From: Liolophura sinensis
Lineage: Eukaryota; Mollusca; Polyplacophora; Chitonida; Chitonidae
Assembly (NCBI RefSeq): GCF_032854445.1
Contig: NW_027017984.1
Span: 102,548-166,547 of the forward strand
Length of the DNA stretch: 64,000 bases
Direction: 5' to 3'
Part shown: piece after piece, positions 36,391 through 48,110 of the stretch
Layout: each line of letters begins with the position of its first letter
Numbering within the stretch: the first letter of the stretch is position 1
Made by a program: the position numbers and the translations under genes
The notes under the pieces: model-generated
The model's input: only the letters and a program-made list of their open reading frames with translations
Databases searched by the model: none
Told to the model about the DNA's origin: nothing

Positions 36391-39300
36391 TGTCGTCACA
36401 AAATACGTCGGATTAGCCTCTTACCAGCAGCACTGGAACAGTTTTTCCACTTTTGCATTTTTGCCTGGTCTTTTTGTTAATTGAAACCGGCTACACTGCA
36501 CTCTGTACAATCGCGACTGGTCATTACTATATTCAACTTTTGACTATAAGTTATGTGCCCTTCGGTAGCCCAGAAGACGTCAAATCTTTGGGCCAAGCCC
36601 ATTTAACTCACCCAGCAATTGTCTTACTTCTAAGTGCAAGACAATCTCAATGTCTTTATCTACGCGTAGAAAAACCACACCATTTGTACGTGAAAACCAC
36701 AAGGTACTTGATACAGTCTGCTGTAAAAAGTACAACTGAACACTGACCCACTTCAGTAAGGTGCCAAAAGATGCGCAATTGAGCCAGGCATCGGCAGCTG
36801 TTGAAAAATTGAAAATATCCCTGGTTTCCATGGAGTAAGAGCCGTTGCTGGGCACGTGATTATGACATAAATGATCATTCAATTGTCACTACAGCCAAAA
36901 GTATTGGTCGGAGAGCAACGCGGTTTGCACCATTCGATTTGTCGTCACAAAATACGTCGGATTAGCCTCTTACCAGCAGCACTGGAACAGTTTTTCCACT
37001 TTTGCATTTTTACCTGGTCTTTTTGTTAATTGAAATCGGCTACACTGTACTCTGTACAATCGCGACTGGTCATTACTATATTCAACTTTTGACTATAAGT
37101 TATGTGCCCTTCGGTAGCCCAGAAGACGTCAAATCTTTGGGCTAAGCCCATTTAACTCACCCAGCAATTGTCTTACTTCTAAGTGCAAGACAATCTCAAT
37201 GTCTTTATCTACGTGTAGAAAAACCAGACCATTTGCACATAAAAAACACAAGGTACTTGATACAGTCTGCTGTAAAAAGTACAACTGAACACTGACCCAC
37301 TTCAGTAAGGTGCCAAAAGATGCGTAATTGAGCCAGGCATCGGCAGCTGTTGAAAAAATGCAAATTTCCCTGGTTTCCATGGAGTAAGAGCCGTTGCTGG
37401 GCACGTGATTATGACATAAATGATCATTCAATTGTCACTACAGCCAAAAGTATTGGTCGGAGAGCAACGCGGTTTGCACCATTCGATTTCTCGTCACAAT
37501 ATACGTCGGATTAGCCTCTTACTAGTAGCACTGGAACAGTTTTTCCACTTTTGCATTTTTGCTTCGTCTTTTTGTTAATTGAAATCGGCTAAACTGTACT
37601 CTGTACAATCGCGACTGGTCATTACTATATTCAAATTTTGACTATAAGTTATGTGCCCTTCGGTAGCCCAGAAGACGTCAAATCTTTGGGCTAAGCCCAT
37701 TTAACTCACCCAGCAATTGCCTTACTTCTAAGTGCAAGGCACTCTCAATGTCTTTATCTACGTGTAGAAAAACCACACCATTTGTACGTGAAAACCACAA
37801 GGTACTTGATACAGTCTGCTGTAAAAAGTACAACTGAACACTGACCCACTTCAGTAAGGTGCCAAAAGATGCGGAATTGAGCCAGGCATCGGCAGCTGTT
37901 GAAAAATTGCAAATTTCCCTGGTTTCCATGGAGTAAGAGCCGTTGCTGGGCACGTGATTATGACATAAATGATCATTCAATTGTCACTACAGGCAAAAGT
38001 ATTGGTCGGAGAGCAACGCGGTTTGCACCATTCGATTTGTCGTCACAAAATACGTCGGATTAGCCTCTTACCAGCAGCACTGGAACAGTTTTTCCACTTT
38101 TGCATTTTTGCCTGGTCTTTTTGTTAATTGAAACCGGCTACACTGCACTCTGTACAATCGCGACTGGTCATTACTATATTCAACTTTTGACTATAAGTTA
38201 TGTGCCCTTCGGTAGCCCAGAAGACGTCAAATCTTTGGGCCAAGCCCATTTAACTCACCCAGCAATTGCCTTACTTCTAAGTGCAAGACAATCTCAATGT
38301 CTTTATCTACGTGTAGAAATACCACACCATTTGTACGTGAAAACCACAAGGTACTTGATACAGTCTGCTGTAAAAAGTACAACTGAACACTGACCCACTT
38401 CAGTAAGGTGCCAAAAGATGCGGAATTGAGCCAGGCATCGGCAGCTGTTGAAAAATTGCAAATATCCCTGGTTTCCATGGAGTAAGAGCCATTGCTGGGC
38501 ACGTGATTATGACATAAATGATCATTCAATTGTCGCTACAGCCAAAAGTATTGGTCGGAGAGCAACGCGGATTGCACCATTCGATTTCTCGTCACAAAAT
38601 ACGTCGGATTAGGCTCTTACTAGTAGCATTGGAACAGTTTTTCCACTTTTGCATTTTTGCCTGGTCTTTTTGTTAATTGAAATCGGCTACACTGTACTCT
38701 GTACAATCGCGACTGGTCATTACTATATTCAACTTTTGACTATAAGTTATGTGCCCTTCGGTAGCCCAGAAGACGTCAAATCTATCGGCTTAGCCCATTC
38801 AACTCACCCAGCAATTACCTTACTTCTAAGTGCTAGACAATCTCAATGTCTTTATCTACGTGTAGAAAAACCACACCATTTGTACGTGAAAACCACAAGG
38901 TACTTGATACAGTCTGCTGTAAAAAGTACAACTGAACACTGACCCACTTCAGTAAGGTGCCAAAAGATGAGGAATTGAGCCAGGCATCGGCAGCTGTTGA
39001 AAAATTGCAAATTTCCCTGGTTTCCATGGAGTAAGAGCCGTTGCTGGGCACGTGATTATGACATAAATGATCATTCAATTGTCACTACAGGCAAAAGAAT
39101 TGGTCGGAGAGCAACGCGGTTTCCACCATTCGATTTCTCGTCACAAAATACGTCGGATTAGCTTCTTACCAGCAGCACTGGAACAGTTTTTCCACTTTTG
39201 CATTTTTGCCTGGTCTTTTTGTTAATTGAAATCGGCTACACTGTACTCTGTACAATCGCGACTGGTCATTACTATATTCAAATTTTGACTATAAGTTATG

Positions 39301-39880
39301 TGCCCTTCGGTAGCCCAGAAGACGTCAAATCTTTGGGCTAAGCCCATTTAACTCACCCAGCAATTGCCTTACTTCTAAGTGCAAGAGAATCTCAATGTCT
39401 TTATCTACGTGTAGAAAAACCACACCATTTGTACGTGAAAACCACAAGGTATGTGATACAGTCTGCTGTAAAATGTACAACTGAACACTGACCCACTTCA
39501 GTAAGGTGCCAAAAGATGCGGAATTGAGCCAGGCATCGGCAGCTGTTGAAAAATTGCAAATTTCCCTGGTTTCCATGGAGTAAGAGCCGTTGCTGGGCAC
39601 GTGATTATGACATCAATGATCATTTAATTGTCACTACAGCCAAAAATATTGGTCGGAGAGCAACGCGGTTTGCACTATTCGATTTGTCGTCACAAAATAC
39701 GTCGGATTAGCCTCTTACCAGCAGCACTGGAACAGTTTTTCCACTTTTGCATTTTTGCCTGGTCTTTTTGTTAATTGAAACCGGCTACACTGCACTCTGT
39801 ACAATCGCGACTGGTCATTACTATATTCAACTTTTGACTATAAGTTATGTGCCCTTCGGTAGCCCAGAAGACGTCAAATC
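36390..39880 (+). repeat. Six-monomer tandem duplication (3.29 kb), copy 2
   Basis: This copy directly follows copy 1. Both copies end with TTTAATTGTCACTACAGCC, AAAAATATTGGTC and GCACTATTCGATTTG. Beyond about 39880 the next unit (39816) reads AATTGCCTTAC and ACGTGTAG where the start of copy 2 reads AATTGTCTTAC and ACGCGTAG, so the duplication stops there. Confidence 0.93.
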
Positions 39881-40724
39881 TTTGGGCCAAGCCCATTTAA
39901 CTCACCCAGCAATTGCCTTACTTCTAAGTGCAAGACAATCTCAATGTCTTTATCTACGTGTAGAAAAACCACACCATTTGTACGTGAAAACCACAAGGTA
40001 CTTGATACAGTCTGCTGTAAAAAGTACAACTGAACACTGACCCACTTCAGTAAGGTGCCAAAAGATGCGGAATTGAGCCAGGCATCGGCAGCTGTTGAAA
40101 AATTGCAAATTTCCCTGGTTTCCATGGAGTAAGAGCCGTTGCTGGGCACGTGATTATGACATAAATGATCATTCAATTGTCACTACAGCCAAAAGTATTG
40201 GTCGGAGAGCAACGCGGTTTGCACCATTCGATTTGTCGTCACAAAATACGTCGGAATAGCCTCTTACCAGCAGCACTGGAACAGTTTTTCCACTTTTGCA
40301 TTTTTACCTGGTCTTTTTGTTAATTGAAATCGGCTACACTGTACTCTGTACAATCGCGACTGGTCATTACTATATTCAACTTTTGACTATAAGTTATGTG
40401 CCCTTCGGTAGCCCAGAAGACGTCAAATCTTTCGCCTAAGCCCATTTAACTAACCCAGCAATTGTCTTACTTCTAAATGCAAGACAATCTCAATGTCTTT
40501 ATCTACGTGTAGAAAAACCACACCATTTGTACGTGAAAAACACAAGGTACTTGATACCGTCTGCTGTAAAAAGTACAACTGACCACAGACCCACATGAAT
40601 AAGGCGCCAAAAGATGCGGAATTGAGCCAGGCATCGGCAGCTGTTGAAAAATTGCAAATTTCCCTGGTTTCCATGGAGTAAGAGCCGTTGCTGGGCACGT
40701 GATTATGACATAAATGATCATTCA

Positions 40725-41640
40725 ATTGTCACTACAGGCAATAGTATTGGTCGGAGAGCAACGCGGTTTGCACCATTCGATTTGTCGTCACAAAATACGT
40801 CGGATTAGCCTCTTACCAGCAGCACTGGAACAGTTTTTCCACTTTTGCATTTTTGCCTGGTCTTTTTGTTAATTGAAACCGGCTACACTGCACTCTGTAC
40901 AATCGCGACTGGTCATTACAATATATTTAACTTTTGACTATAAGTTATGTGCCCTTCGGTAGCCCAGAAGACGTCAAATCTTTGGGCTAAGCCCATTTAA
41001 CTCACCCAGCAATTGCCTTACTTCTAAGTGCAAGACAATCTCAATGTCTTTATCTACGTGTACAAAAACCACACCATTTGTACGTGAAAAACACAAGGTA
41101 CTTGATACCGTCTGCTGTAAAAAGTACAACTGAACACTGACCCACTTCAGTAAGGTGCCAAAAGATGCGGAATTGAGCCAGGCATCGGCAGCTGTTGAAA
41201 AATTGCAAATTTCCCTGGTTTCCATGGAGTAAGAGCCGTTGCTGGGCACGTGATTATGACATAAATGATCATTCAATTGTCACTACAGCCAAAAGTATTG
41301 GTCGGAGAGCAACGCGGTTTGCACCATTCGATTTGTCGTCACAAAATACGTCGGATTAGCCTCTTACCAGCAGCACTGGAACAGTTTTTCCACTTTTGCA
41401 TTTTTGCCTGGTCTTTTTGTTAATTGAAACCGGCTACACTGCACTCTGTACAATCGCGACTGGTCATTACTATATTCAACTTTTGACTATAAGTTATGTG
41501 CCCTTCGGTAGCCCAGAAGACGTCAAATCTTTGGGCCAAGCCCATTTAACTCACCCAGCAATTGCCTTACTTCTAAGTGCAAGACAATCTCAATGTCTTT
41601 ATCTACGTGTAGAAAAACCAGACCATTTGTACATAAAAAA
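40725..41640 (+). repeat. Block with CATTACAATATATTTAAC, copy 1 (partner at 45.7-46.6 kb)
   Basis: Shared with about 45665-46600 at an offset near 4.94 kb. Markers are GGCAATAGTATTGG at the end of one unit, the 2-bp-longer unit start at 40914, and GGGCCAAGCCC plus AACCAGACCATTTG in the following unit. After that the copies part: here the diagnostic block is type D, there it is type C. The CATTACAATATATT start recurs a third time at 51362. Confidence 0.82.
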
Positions 41641-42369
41641 CACAAGGTACTTGATACAGTCTGCTGTAAAAAGTACAACTAAACACTGACGCACCTTTTT
41701 AAGGTGCCAAAAGATGCAGAATTGGACCAGGCATCGGCAGCTGTTAAAAAAATTGCAAATATCCCTGGTTTCCATGGAGTAAGAGCCGTTGCTGGGCACG
41801 TGATTATGACATTAATGATCAATCAATTGTCGCTACAGCCAAAAGTATTGGTCGGAGAGCAACGCGGTTTGCACCATTCGATTTCTCGTCACAAAATACG
41901 TCGGATTAGCCTCTTACCAGCAGCACTGGAACAGTTTTTCCACTTTTGCCATTTTTACCTGGTCTTTTTGTTAATTGAAATCGGCTACACTGCACTCTGT
42001 ACAATCGCGACTGGTCATTACTATATTCAACTTTTGACTATAAGTTATGTGCCCTTCGGTAGCCCAGAAGACGTCAAATCTATCGGCTCAGCCCATTCAA
42101 CTCACCCAGCAATTACCTTACTTCTAAGTGCAAGACAATCTCAATGTCTTTATCTACGTGTAGAAAAACCACACCATTTGTACGTGAAAACCACAAAGGT
42201 ACTTGATACAGTCTGCTGTAAAAAGTACAACTGAACACTGACCCACTTCAGCAAGGTGCCAAAAGATGCGGAATTGAGCCAGGCATCGGCAGCTGTTGAA
42301 AAATTGCAAATTTCCCTGGTTTCCATGGGAGTAAGAGCCGTTGCTGGGCACGTGATTATGACATAAATG

Positions 42370-43560
42370 ATCATTCAATTGTAACTACAGGCAAAAGTAT
42401 TGGTCGGAGAGCAACGCGGTTTGCACCATTCGATTTCTCGTCACAAAATACGTCGGATTAGCTTCTTACTAGCAGCACTGGAACAGTTTGTCCACTTTTG
42501 CATTTTTACCTGGTCTTTTTGTTAATTAAAATCGGCTACACTGTACTCTGTACAATCGCGACTGGTCATTACTATATTCAACTTTTGACTATAAGTTATG
42601 TGCCCTTCGGTAGCCCAGAAGACGTCAAATCTTTCGGCTAAGCCCATTTAACTCACCCAGCAATTGTCTTACTTCTAAGTGCAAGACAATCTCAATGTCT
42701 TTATCTACGTGTAGAAAAACCACACCATTGTACGTGAAAAACACAAAGGTACTTGATACAGTCTGCTGTAAAAAGTACAACTGACCACAGACCCACATGA
42801 ATAAGGCGCCAAAAGATGCGGAATTGAGCCAGGCATCGGCAGCTGTTGAAAAATTGCAAATTTCCCTGGTTTCCATGGAGTAAGAGCCGTTGCTGGGCAC
42901 GTGATTATGACATAAATGATCGTTCAATTGTCACTACAAGCAAAAGTATTGGTCGGAGAGCAACGCGGTTTGCACCATTCGATTTCTCGTCACAAAATAC
43001 GTCGGATTAGCCTCTTACCAGCAACACTGGAACAGTTTTTCCACTTTTGCATTTTGCCTGGTCTTTTTGTTAATTTAAACCGGCTACACTGCACTCTGTA
43101 CAATCGCGACTGGTCATTACTATATTCAACTTTTGACTATAAGTTATGTGCCCTTCGGTAGCCCAGAAGACGTCAAATCTTTGGGCCAAGCCCATTTAAC
43201 TCACCCAGCAATTGCCTTACTTCTAAGTGCAAGACAATCTCAATGTCTTTATCTACGCGTAGAAAAACCACACCATTTGTACGTGAAAACCACAAGGTAC
43301 TTGATACAGTCTGCTGTAAAAAGTACAACTGAACACTGACCCACTTCAGTAAGGTGCCAAAAGATGCGGAATTGAGCCAGGCATCGGCAGCTGTTGAAAA
43401 ATTGCAAATTTCCCTGGTTTCCATGGAGTAAGAGCCGTTGCTGGGCACGTGATTATGACATAAATGATCATTCAATTGTCACTACAGCCAAAAGTATTGG
43501 TCGGAGAGCAACGCGGTTTGCACCATTCGATTTGTCCGTCACAAAATACGTCGGATTAGC
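42370..43560 (+). repeat. Two-monomer block C-A, copy 1 (partner at 44.55-45.66 kb)
   Basis: Shared markers with 44550-45660: AATTGTAACTACAGG, GATTAGCTTCTTACTAGC with CAGTTTGTCCAC, ATGATCGTTCAATTG with CACTACAAGCAAAAG, and ACGCGTAGAAAAACC in the following unit. The offset between unit starts 42567 and 44744 is 2177 bp, less than four full units because of the 21-bp deletion in the unit at 44213. The GATCGTTC plus ACAAGC pair is found a third time at 46764. Confidence 0.82.
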
Positions 43561-44230
43561 CTCTTACCAGCAGCACTGGAACAGTTTTTCCACTTTTGCA
43601 TTTTTACCTGGTCTTTTTGTTAATTGAAATCGGCTACACTGTACTCTGTACAATCGCGACTGGTCATTACTATATTCAACTTTTGACTATAAGTTATGTG
43701 CCCTTCGGTAGCCCAGAAGACGTCAAATCTTTGGGCCAAGCCCATTTAACTCACCCAGCAATTGTCTTACTTCTAAGTGCAAGACAATCTCAATGTCTTT
43801 ATCTACGTGTAGAAAAACCAGACCATTTGCACATAAAAAACACAAGGTACTTGATACAGTCTGCTGTAAAAAGTACAACTGAACACTGACCCACTTCAGT
43901 AAGGTGCCAAAAGATGCGGAATTGAGCCAGGCATCGGCAGCTGTTGAAAAATTGCAAATTTCCCTGGTTTCCATGGAGTAAGAGCCGTTGCTGGGCACGT
44001 GATTATGACATAAATGATCATTCAATTGTCACTACAGCCAAAAGTATTGGTCGGAGAGCAACGCGGTTTGCACCATTCGATTTCTCGTCACAATATACGT
44101 CGGATAGCCTCTTACTAGTAGCACTGGAACAGTTTTTCCACTTTTGCATTTTTGCTTCGTCTTTTTGTTAATTGAAATCGGCTAAACTGTACTCTGTACA
44201 ATCGCGACTGGTCATTACTATATTCAAATT
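43115..44230 (+). repeat. Three-unit series ACGCGTAG / GCACATAAAA / CAAATTTTG, copy at 43.1 kb
   Basis: Units 43115, 43665 and the start of 44213 match 46960, 47509 and 48058 (offset about 3845 bp). The same order of markers also occurs at 33229-34327 and 36522-37620. Markers are ACGCGTAGAAAAACC in the first unit, CCAGACCATTTGCACATAAA in the second, and CAAATTTTGACTATAAG at the start of the third. The series is therefore present at least four times in the window and seems to be a favoured amplified segment. Confidence 0.82.
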
Positions 44231-44743
44231 TTGACTATAAGTTATGTGCCCTTCGGTAGCCCAGATAACGTCTTAACTCACCCAGCAATTGCCTTACTTC
44301 TAAGTACAAGACAATCTTAATGTCTTTATCTACGTGTAGAAAAACCACACCATTTGTACGTGAAAACCACAAGGTACTTGATACAGTCTGCTGTAAAAAG
44401 TACAACTGAACACTGACCCACTTCAGTAAGGTGCCAAAAGATGCGGAATTGAGCCGAGGCATCGGCAGCTGTTGAAAAATTGCAAATTTCCCTGGTTTCC
44501 ATGGAGTAAGAGCCGTTGCTGGGCACGTGATTTATGACATAAATGATCATTCAATTGTAACTACAGGCAAAAGTATTGGTCGGAGAGCAACGCGGTTTGC
44601 ACCATTCGATTTCTCGTCACAAAATACGTCGGATTAGCTTCTTACTAGCAGCACTGGAACAGTTTGTCCACTTTTGCATTTTACCTGGTCTTTTTTGTTA
44701 ATTTAAATCGGCTACACTGTACTCTGTACAATCGCGGACTGGT
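44213..44743 (+). repeat. Monomer with ~21-bp deletion (531 bp)
   Basis: Where other units read CAGAAGACGTC, then the GGGCTAAGCCC segment, then ACTCACCC, this unit reads CAGATAACGTC immediately followed by TTAACTCACCC (about 44262-44281). About 21 bp is missing, with a small local rearrangement. Related units at 34327, 37620 and 48058, which share CAAATTTTGACTATAAG near the start, do not have it. The change is private to this copy and lies in an indel-rich patch, so it may be an assembly error. Confidence 0.85.
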
Positions 44744-45660
44744 CATTACTATATTCAAACTTTTGACAATAAGTTATGTGCCCTTCGGTAGCCCAGAAGA
44801 CGTCAAATCTTTGGGCTAAGCCCATTTAACTAACCCAGCAATTGTCTTACTTCTAAGTGCAAGACAATCTCAATTGTCTTTATCTACGTGTAGAAAAACC
44901 ACACCATTTTGTACGTGAAAAACACAAGGTACTTGATACCGTCTGCTGTAAAAAGTACAACTGACCACAGACCCACATGAATAAGGCGCCAAAAGATGCG
45001 GAATTGAGCCAGGCATCGGCATCTGTTGAAAAATTGCAAATTTCCCTGGTTTCCATGGAGTAAGAGCCGTTGCTGGGCCACGTGATTATGACATAAATGA
45101 TCGTTCAATTGTCACTACAAGCAAAAGTATTGGTCGGAGAGCAACGCGGTTTGCACCATTCGATTTCTCGTCACAAAATACGTCGGATTAGCCTCTTACC
45201 AGCAGCACTGGAACAGTTTTTTCCACTTTTGCATTTTTGCCTGGTCTTTTTGTTAATTGAAACCGGCTACACTGCACCTCTGTACAATCGCGACTGGTCA
45301 TTACTATATTCAACTTTTGACTATAAGTTATGTGCCCTTCGGTAGCCCAGAAGACGTCAAATCTTTGGGCTAAGCCCATTTAACTCACCAGCAATTGCCT
45401 TACTTCTAAGTGCAAGACAATCTCAATGTCTTTATCTACGCGTAGAAAAACCACACCATTTGTACGTGAAACCACAAGGTACTTGATACAGTCTGCTGTA
45501 AAAAAGTACAACTGAACACTGACCCACTTCAGTAAGGTGCCAAAAGATGCGGAATTGAGCCAGGCATCGGCAGCTGTTGAAAAATTGCAAATTTCCCCTG
45601 GTTTTCCATGGAGTAAGAGCCGTTGCTGGGCACGTGATTTATGACATAAATGATCATTCA
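44550..45660 (+). repeat. Two-monomer block C-A, copy 2
   Basis: Partner of 42370-43560. It is full of private 1-bp indels (GATTTATGAC, CTTTTTTGTTAATTTAAATC, ATCGCGGACTGG, CAATTGTC for CAATGTC, CATTTTGTACG, GGGCCACGTG, GCACCTCTG, CTCACCAGC, GTGAAACCAC, TTTCCCCTGGTTTTCC), which is why the unit at 44744 reaches 555 bp. Confidence 0.8.
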
Positions 45661-45664
45661 ATGG

Positions 45665-46600
45665 TCACTACAGGCAATAGTATTGGTCGGAGAGCAACGC
45701 GGTTTGCACCATTCGATTTGTCGTCACAAAATACGTCGGATTAGCCTCTTACCAGCAGCACTGGAACAGTTTTTCCACTTTTGCATTTTTGCCTGGTCTT
45801 TTTGTTAATTGAAACCGGCTACACTGCACTCTGTACAATCGCGACTGGTCATTACAATATATTTAACTTTTGACTATAAGTTATGTGCCCTTCGGTAGCC
45901 CAGAAGACGTCAAATCTTTGGGCTAAGCCCATTTAACTCACCCAGCAAATTGCCTTACTTCTAAGTGCAAGACAATCTCAATGTCATTATCTACGTGTAG
46001 AAAAAACCACACCATTTTACGTGAAAAACACAAGGTACTTGATACCGTCTGCTGTAAAAAGTACAACTGAACACTGACCCCACTTCAGTAAGGGTGCCAA
46101 AAGATGCGGGAATTGAGCCAGGCATCGGCAGCTGTTGAAAAAATTGCAAAATTTCCCTGGTTTCCATGGAGTAAGAGCCGTTGCTGGGCACGTGATTATG
46201 ACATAAATGATCATTCAATTGTCCACTACAGCCAAAAGTATTGGTCGGAGAGCAACGCGGTTTGCACCATTCGATTTGTCGTCACAAAATACGTCGGATT
46301 AGCCTCTTACCAGCAGCACTGGAACAGTTTTTTCCACTTTTGCATTTTTGCCTGGTCTTTTTGTTAATTGAAACCGGCTACACTGCACTCTGTACAATCG
46401 CGACTGGTCATTACTATATTCAACTTTGGACTATAAGTTATGTGCCCCTTCGGTAGCCCAGAAGACGTCAAATCTTTGGGCCAAGCCCATTTAACTCACC
46501 CAGCAATTGCCTTACTTCTAAGTGCAAGACAATCTCAATGTCTTTATCTACGGTGTAGAAAAACCAGACCATTTGTACATAAAAAACACAAGGTACTTGA
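45665..46600 (+). repeat. Block with CATTACAATATATTTAAC, copy 2
   Basis: Partner of 40725-41640. This copy carries many extra single bases (CAGCAAATTGCC, GACCCCACTTC, AAGGGTGCC, GCGGGAATTG, AAAAAATTGC, GTCCACTAC, GCCCCTTCGG, ACGGTGTAG), so its 559-bp unit at 45850 may be a consensus artefact. Confidence 0.8.
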
Positions 46601-46959
46601 TACAGTCTGCTGTAAAAAGTACAACTGACCACAGACCCACATGAATAAGGCGCCAAAAGATGCGGAATTGAGCCAGGCATCGGCATCTGTTGAAAAATTG
46701 CAAATTTCCCTGGTTTCCATGGAGTAAGAGCCGTTGCTGGGCACGTGATTATGACATAAATGATCGTTCAATTGTCACTACAAGCAAAAGTATTGGTCGG
46801 AGAGCAACGCGGTTTGCACCATTCGATTTCTCGTCACAAAATACGTCGGATTAGCCTCTTACCAGCAGCACTGGAACAGTTTTTCCACTTTTGCATTTTT
46901 GCCTGGTCTTTTTGTTAATTGAAACCGGCTACACTGCACTCTGTACAATCGCGACTGGT

Positions 46960-48110
46960 CATTACTATATTCAACTTTTGACTATAAGTTATGTGCCCTT
47001 CGGTAGCCCAGAAGACGTCAAATCTTTGGGCTAAGCCCACTTAACTCACCCAGCAATTGCCTTACTTCTAAGTGCAAGACAATCTCAATGTCTTTATCTA
47101 CGCGTAGAAAAACCACACCATTTGTACGTGAAAACCACAAGGTACTTGATACAGTCTGCTGTAAAAAGTACAACTGAACACTGACCCACTTCAGTAAGGT
47201 GCCAAAAGATGAGGAATTGAGCCAGGCATCGGCAGCTGTTGAAAAATTGCAAATTTCCCTGGTTTCCATGGAGTAAGAGCCGTTGCTGGGCACGTGATTA
47301 TGACATAAATGATCATTCAATTGTCACTACAGCCAAAAGTATTGGTCGGAGAGCAACGCGGTTTGCACCATTCGATTTGTCGTCACAAAATACGTCGGAT
47401 TAGCCTCTTACCAGCAGCACTGGAACAGTTTTTCCACTTTTGCATTTTTACCTGGTCTTTTTGTTAATTGAAATCGGCTACACTGTACTCTGTACAATCG
47501 CGACTGGTCATTACTATATTCAACTTTTGACTATAAGTTATGTGCCCTTCGGTAGCCCAGAAGACGTCAAATCTTTGGGCTAAGCCCATTTAACTCACCC
47601 AGCAATTGTCTTACTTCTAAGTGCAAGACAATCTCAATGTCTTTATCTACGTGTAGAAAAACCAGACCATTTGCACATAAAAAACACAAGGTACTTGATA
47701 CAGTCTGCTGTAAAAAGTACAACTGAACACTGACCCACTTCAGTAAGGTGCCAAAAGATGCGGAATTGAGCCAGGCATCGGCAGCTGTTGAAAAATTGCA
47801 AATTTCCCTGGTTTCCATGGAGTAAGAGCCGTTGCTGGGCACGTGATTATGACATAAATGATCATTCAATTGTCACTACAGCCAAAAGTATTGGTCGGAG
47901 AGCAACGCGGTTTGCACCATTCGATTTCTCGTCACAATATACGTCGGATTAGCCTCTTACTAGTAGCACTGGAACAGTTTTTCCACTTTTGCATTTTTGC
48001 TTCGTCTTTTTGTTAATTGAAATCGGCTAAACTGTACTCTGTACAATCGCGACTGGTCATTACTATATTCAAATTTTGACTATAAGTTATGTGCCCTTCG
48101 GTAGCCCAGG
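46960..48110 (+). repeat. Three-unit series ACGCGTAG / GCACATAAAA / CAAATTTTG, copy at 47 kb
   Basis: Partner of 43115-44230 and of the series inside both copies of the six-monomer duplication. Units 46960 and 47509 have the modal 549 bp, unlike the indel-rich units on either side. The first unit has GATGAGGAATTGAG where 43115 has GATGCGGAATTGAG. Confidence 0.82.

Larger units (their letters stand above)
32680..43664 (+). repeat. Monomers 61-80 (catalogue with type)
   Basis: Unit starts and type: 32680 C; 33229 A; 33778 A; 34327 A; 34876 A; 35425 A; 35974 A; 36522 A; 37071 A; 37620 A; 38169 A; 38718 A; 39267 A; 39816 A; 40365 C; 40914 A; 41465 D; 42016 A; 42567 C; 43115 A. Thirteen consecutive type A units (33229 to 39816) contain a 6-unit block present twice. 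Despite sharing the A block they differ elsewhere: for example 33778, 37071 and 43665 carry GCACATAAAAAACAC, and 34876 and 38169 carry AGAAATACCACACC. The unit at 40914 begins CATTACAATATATTTAAC, 2 bp longer than usual. No genes are seen. Confidence 0.95.
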
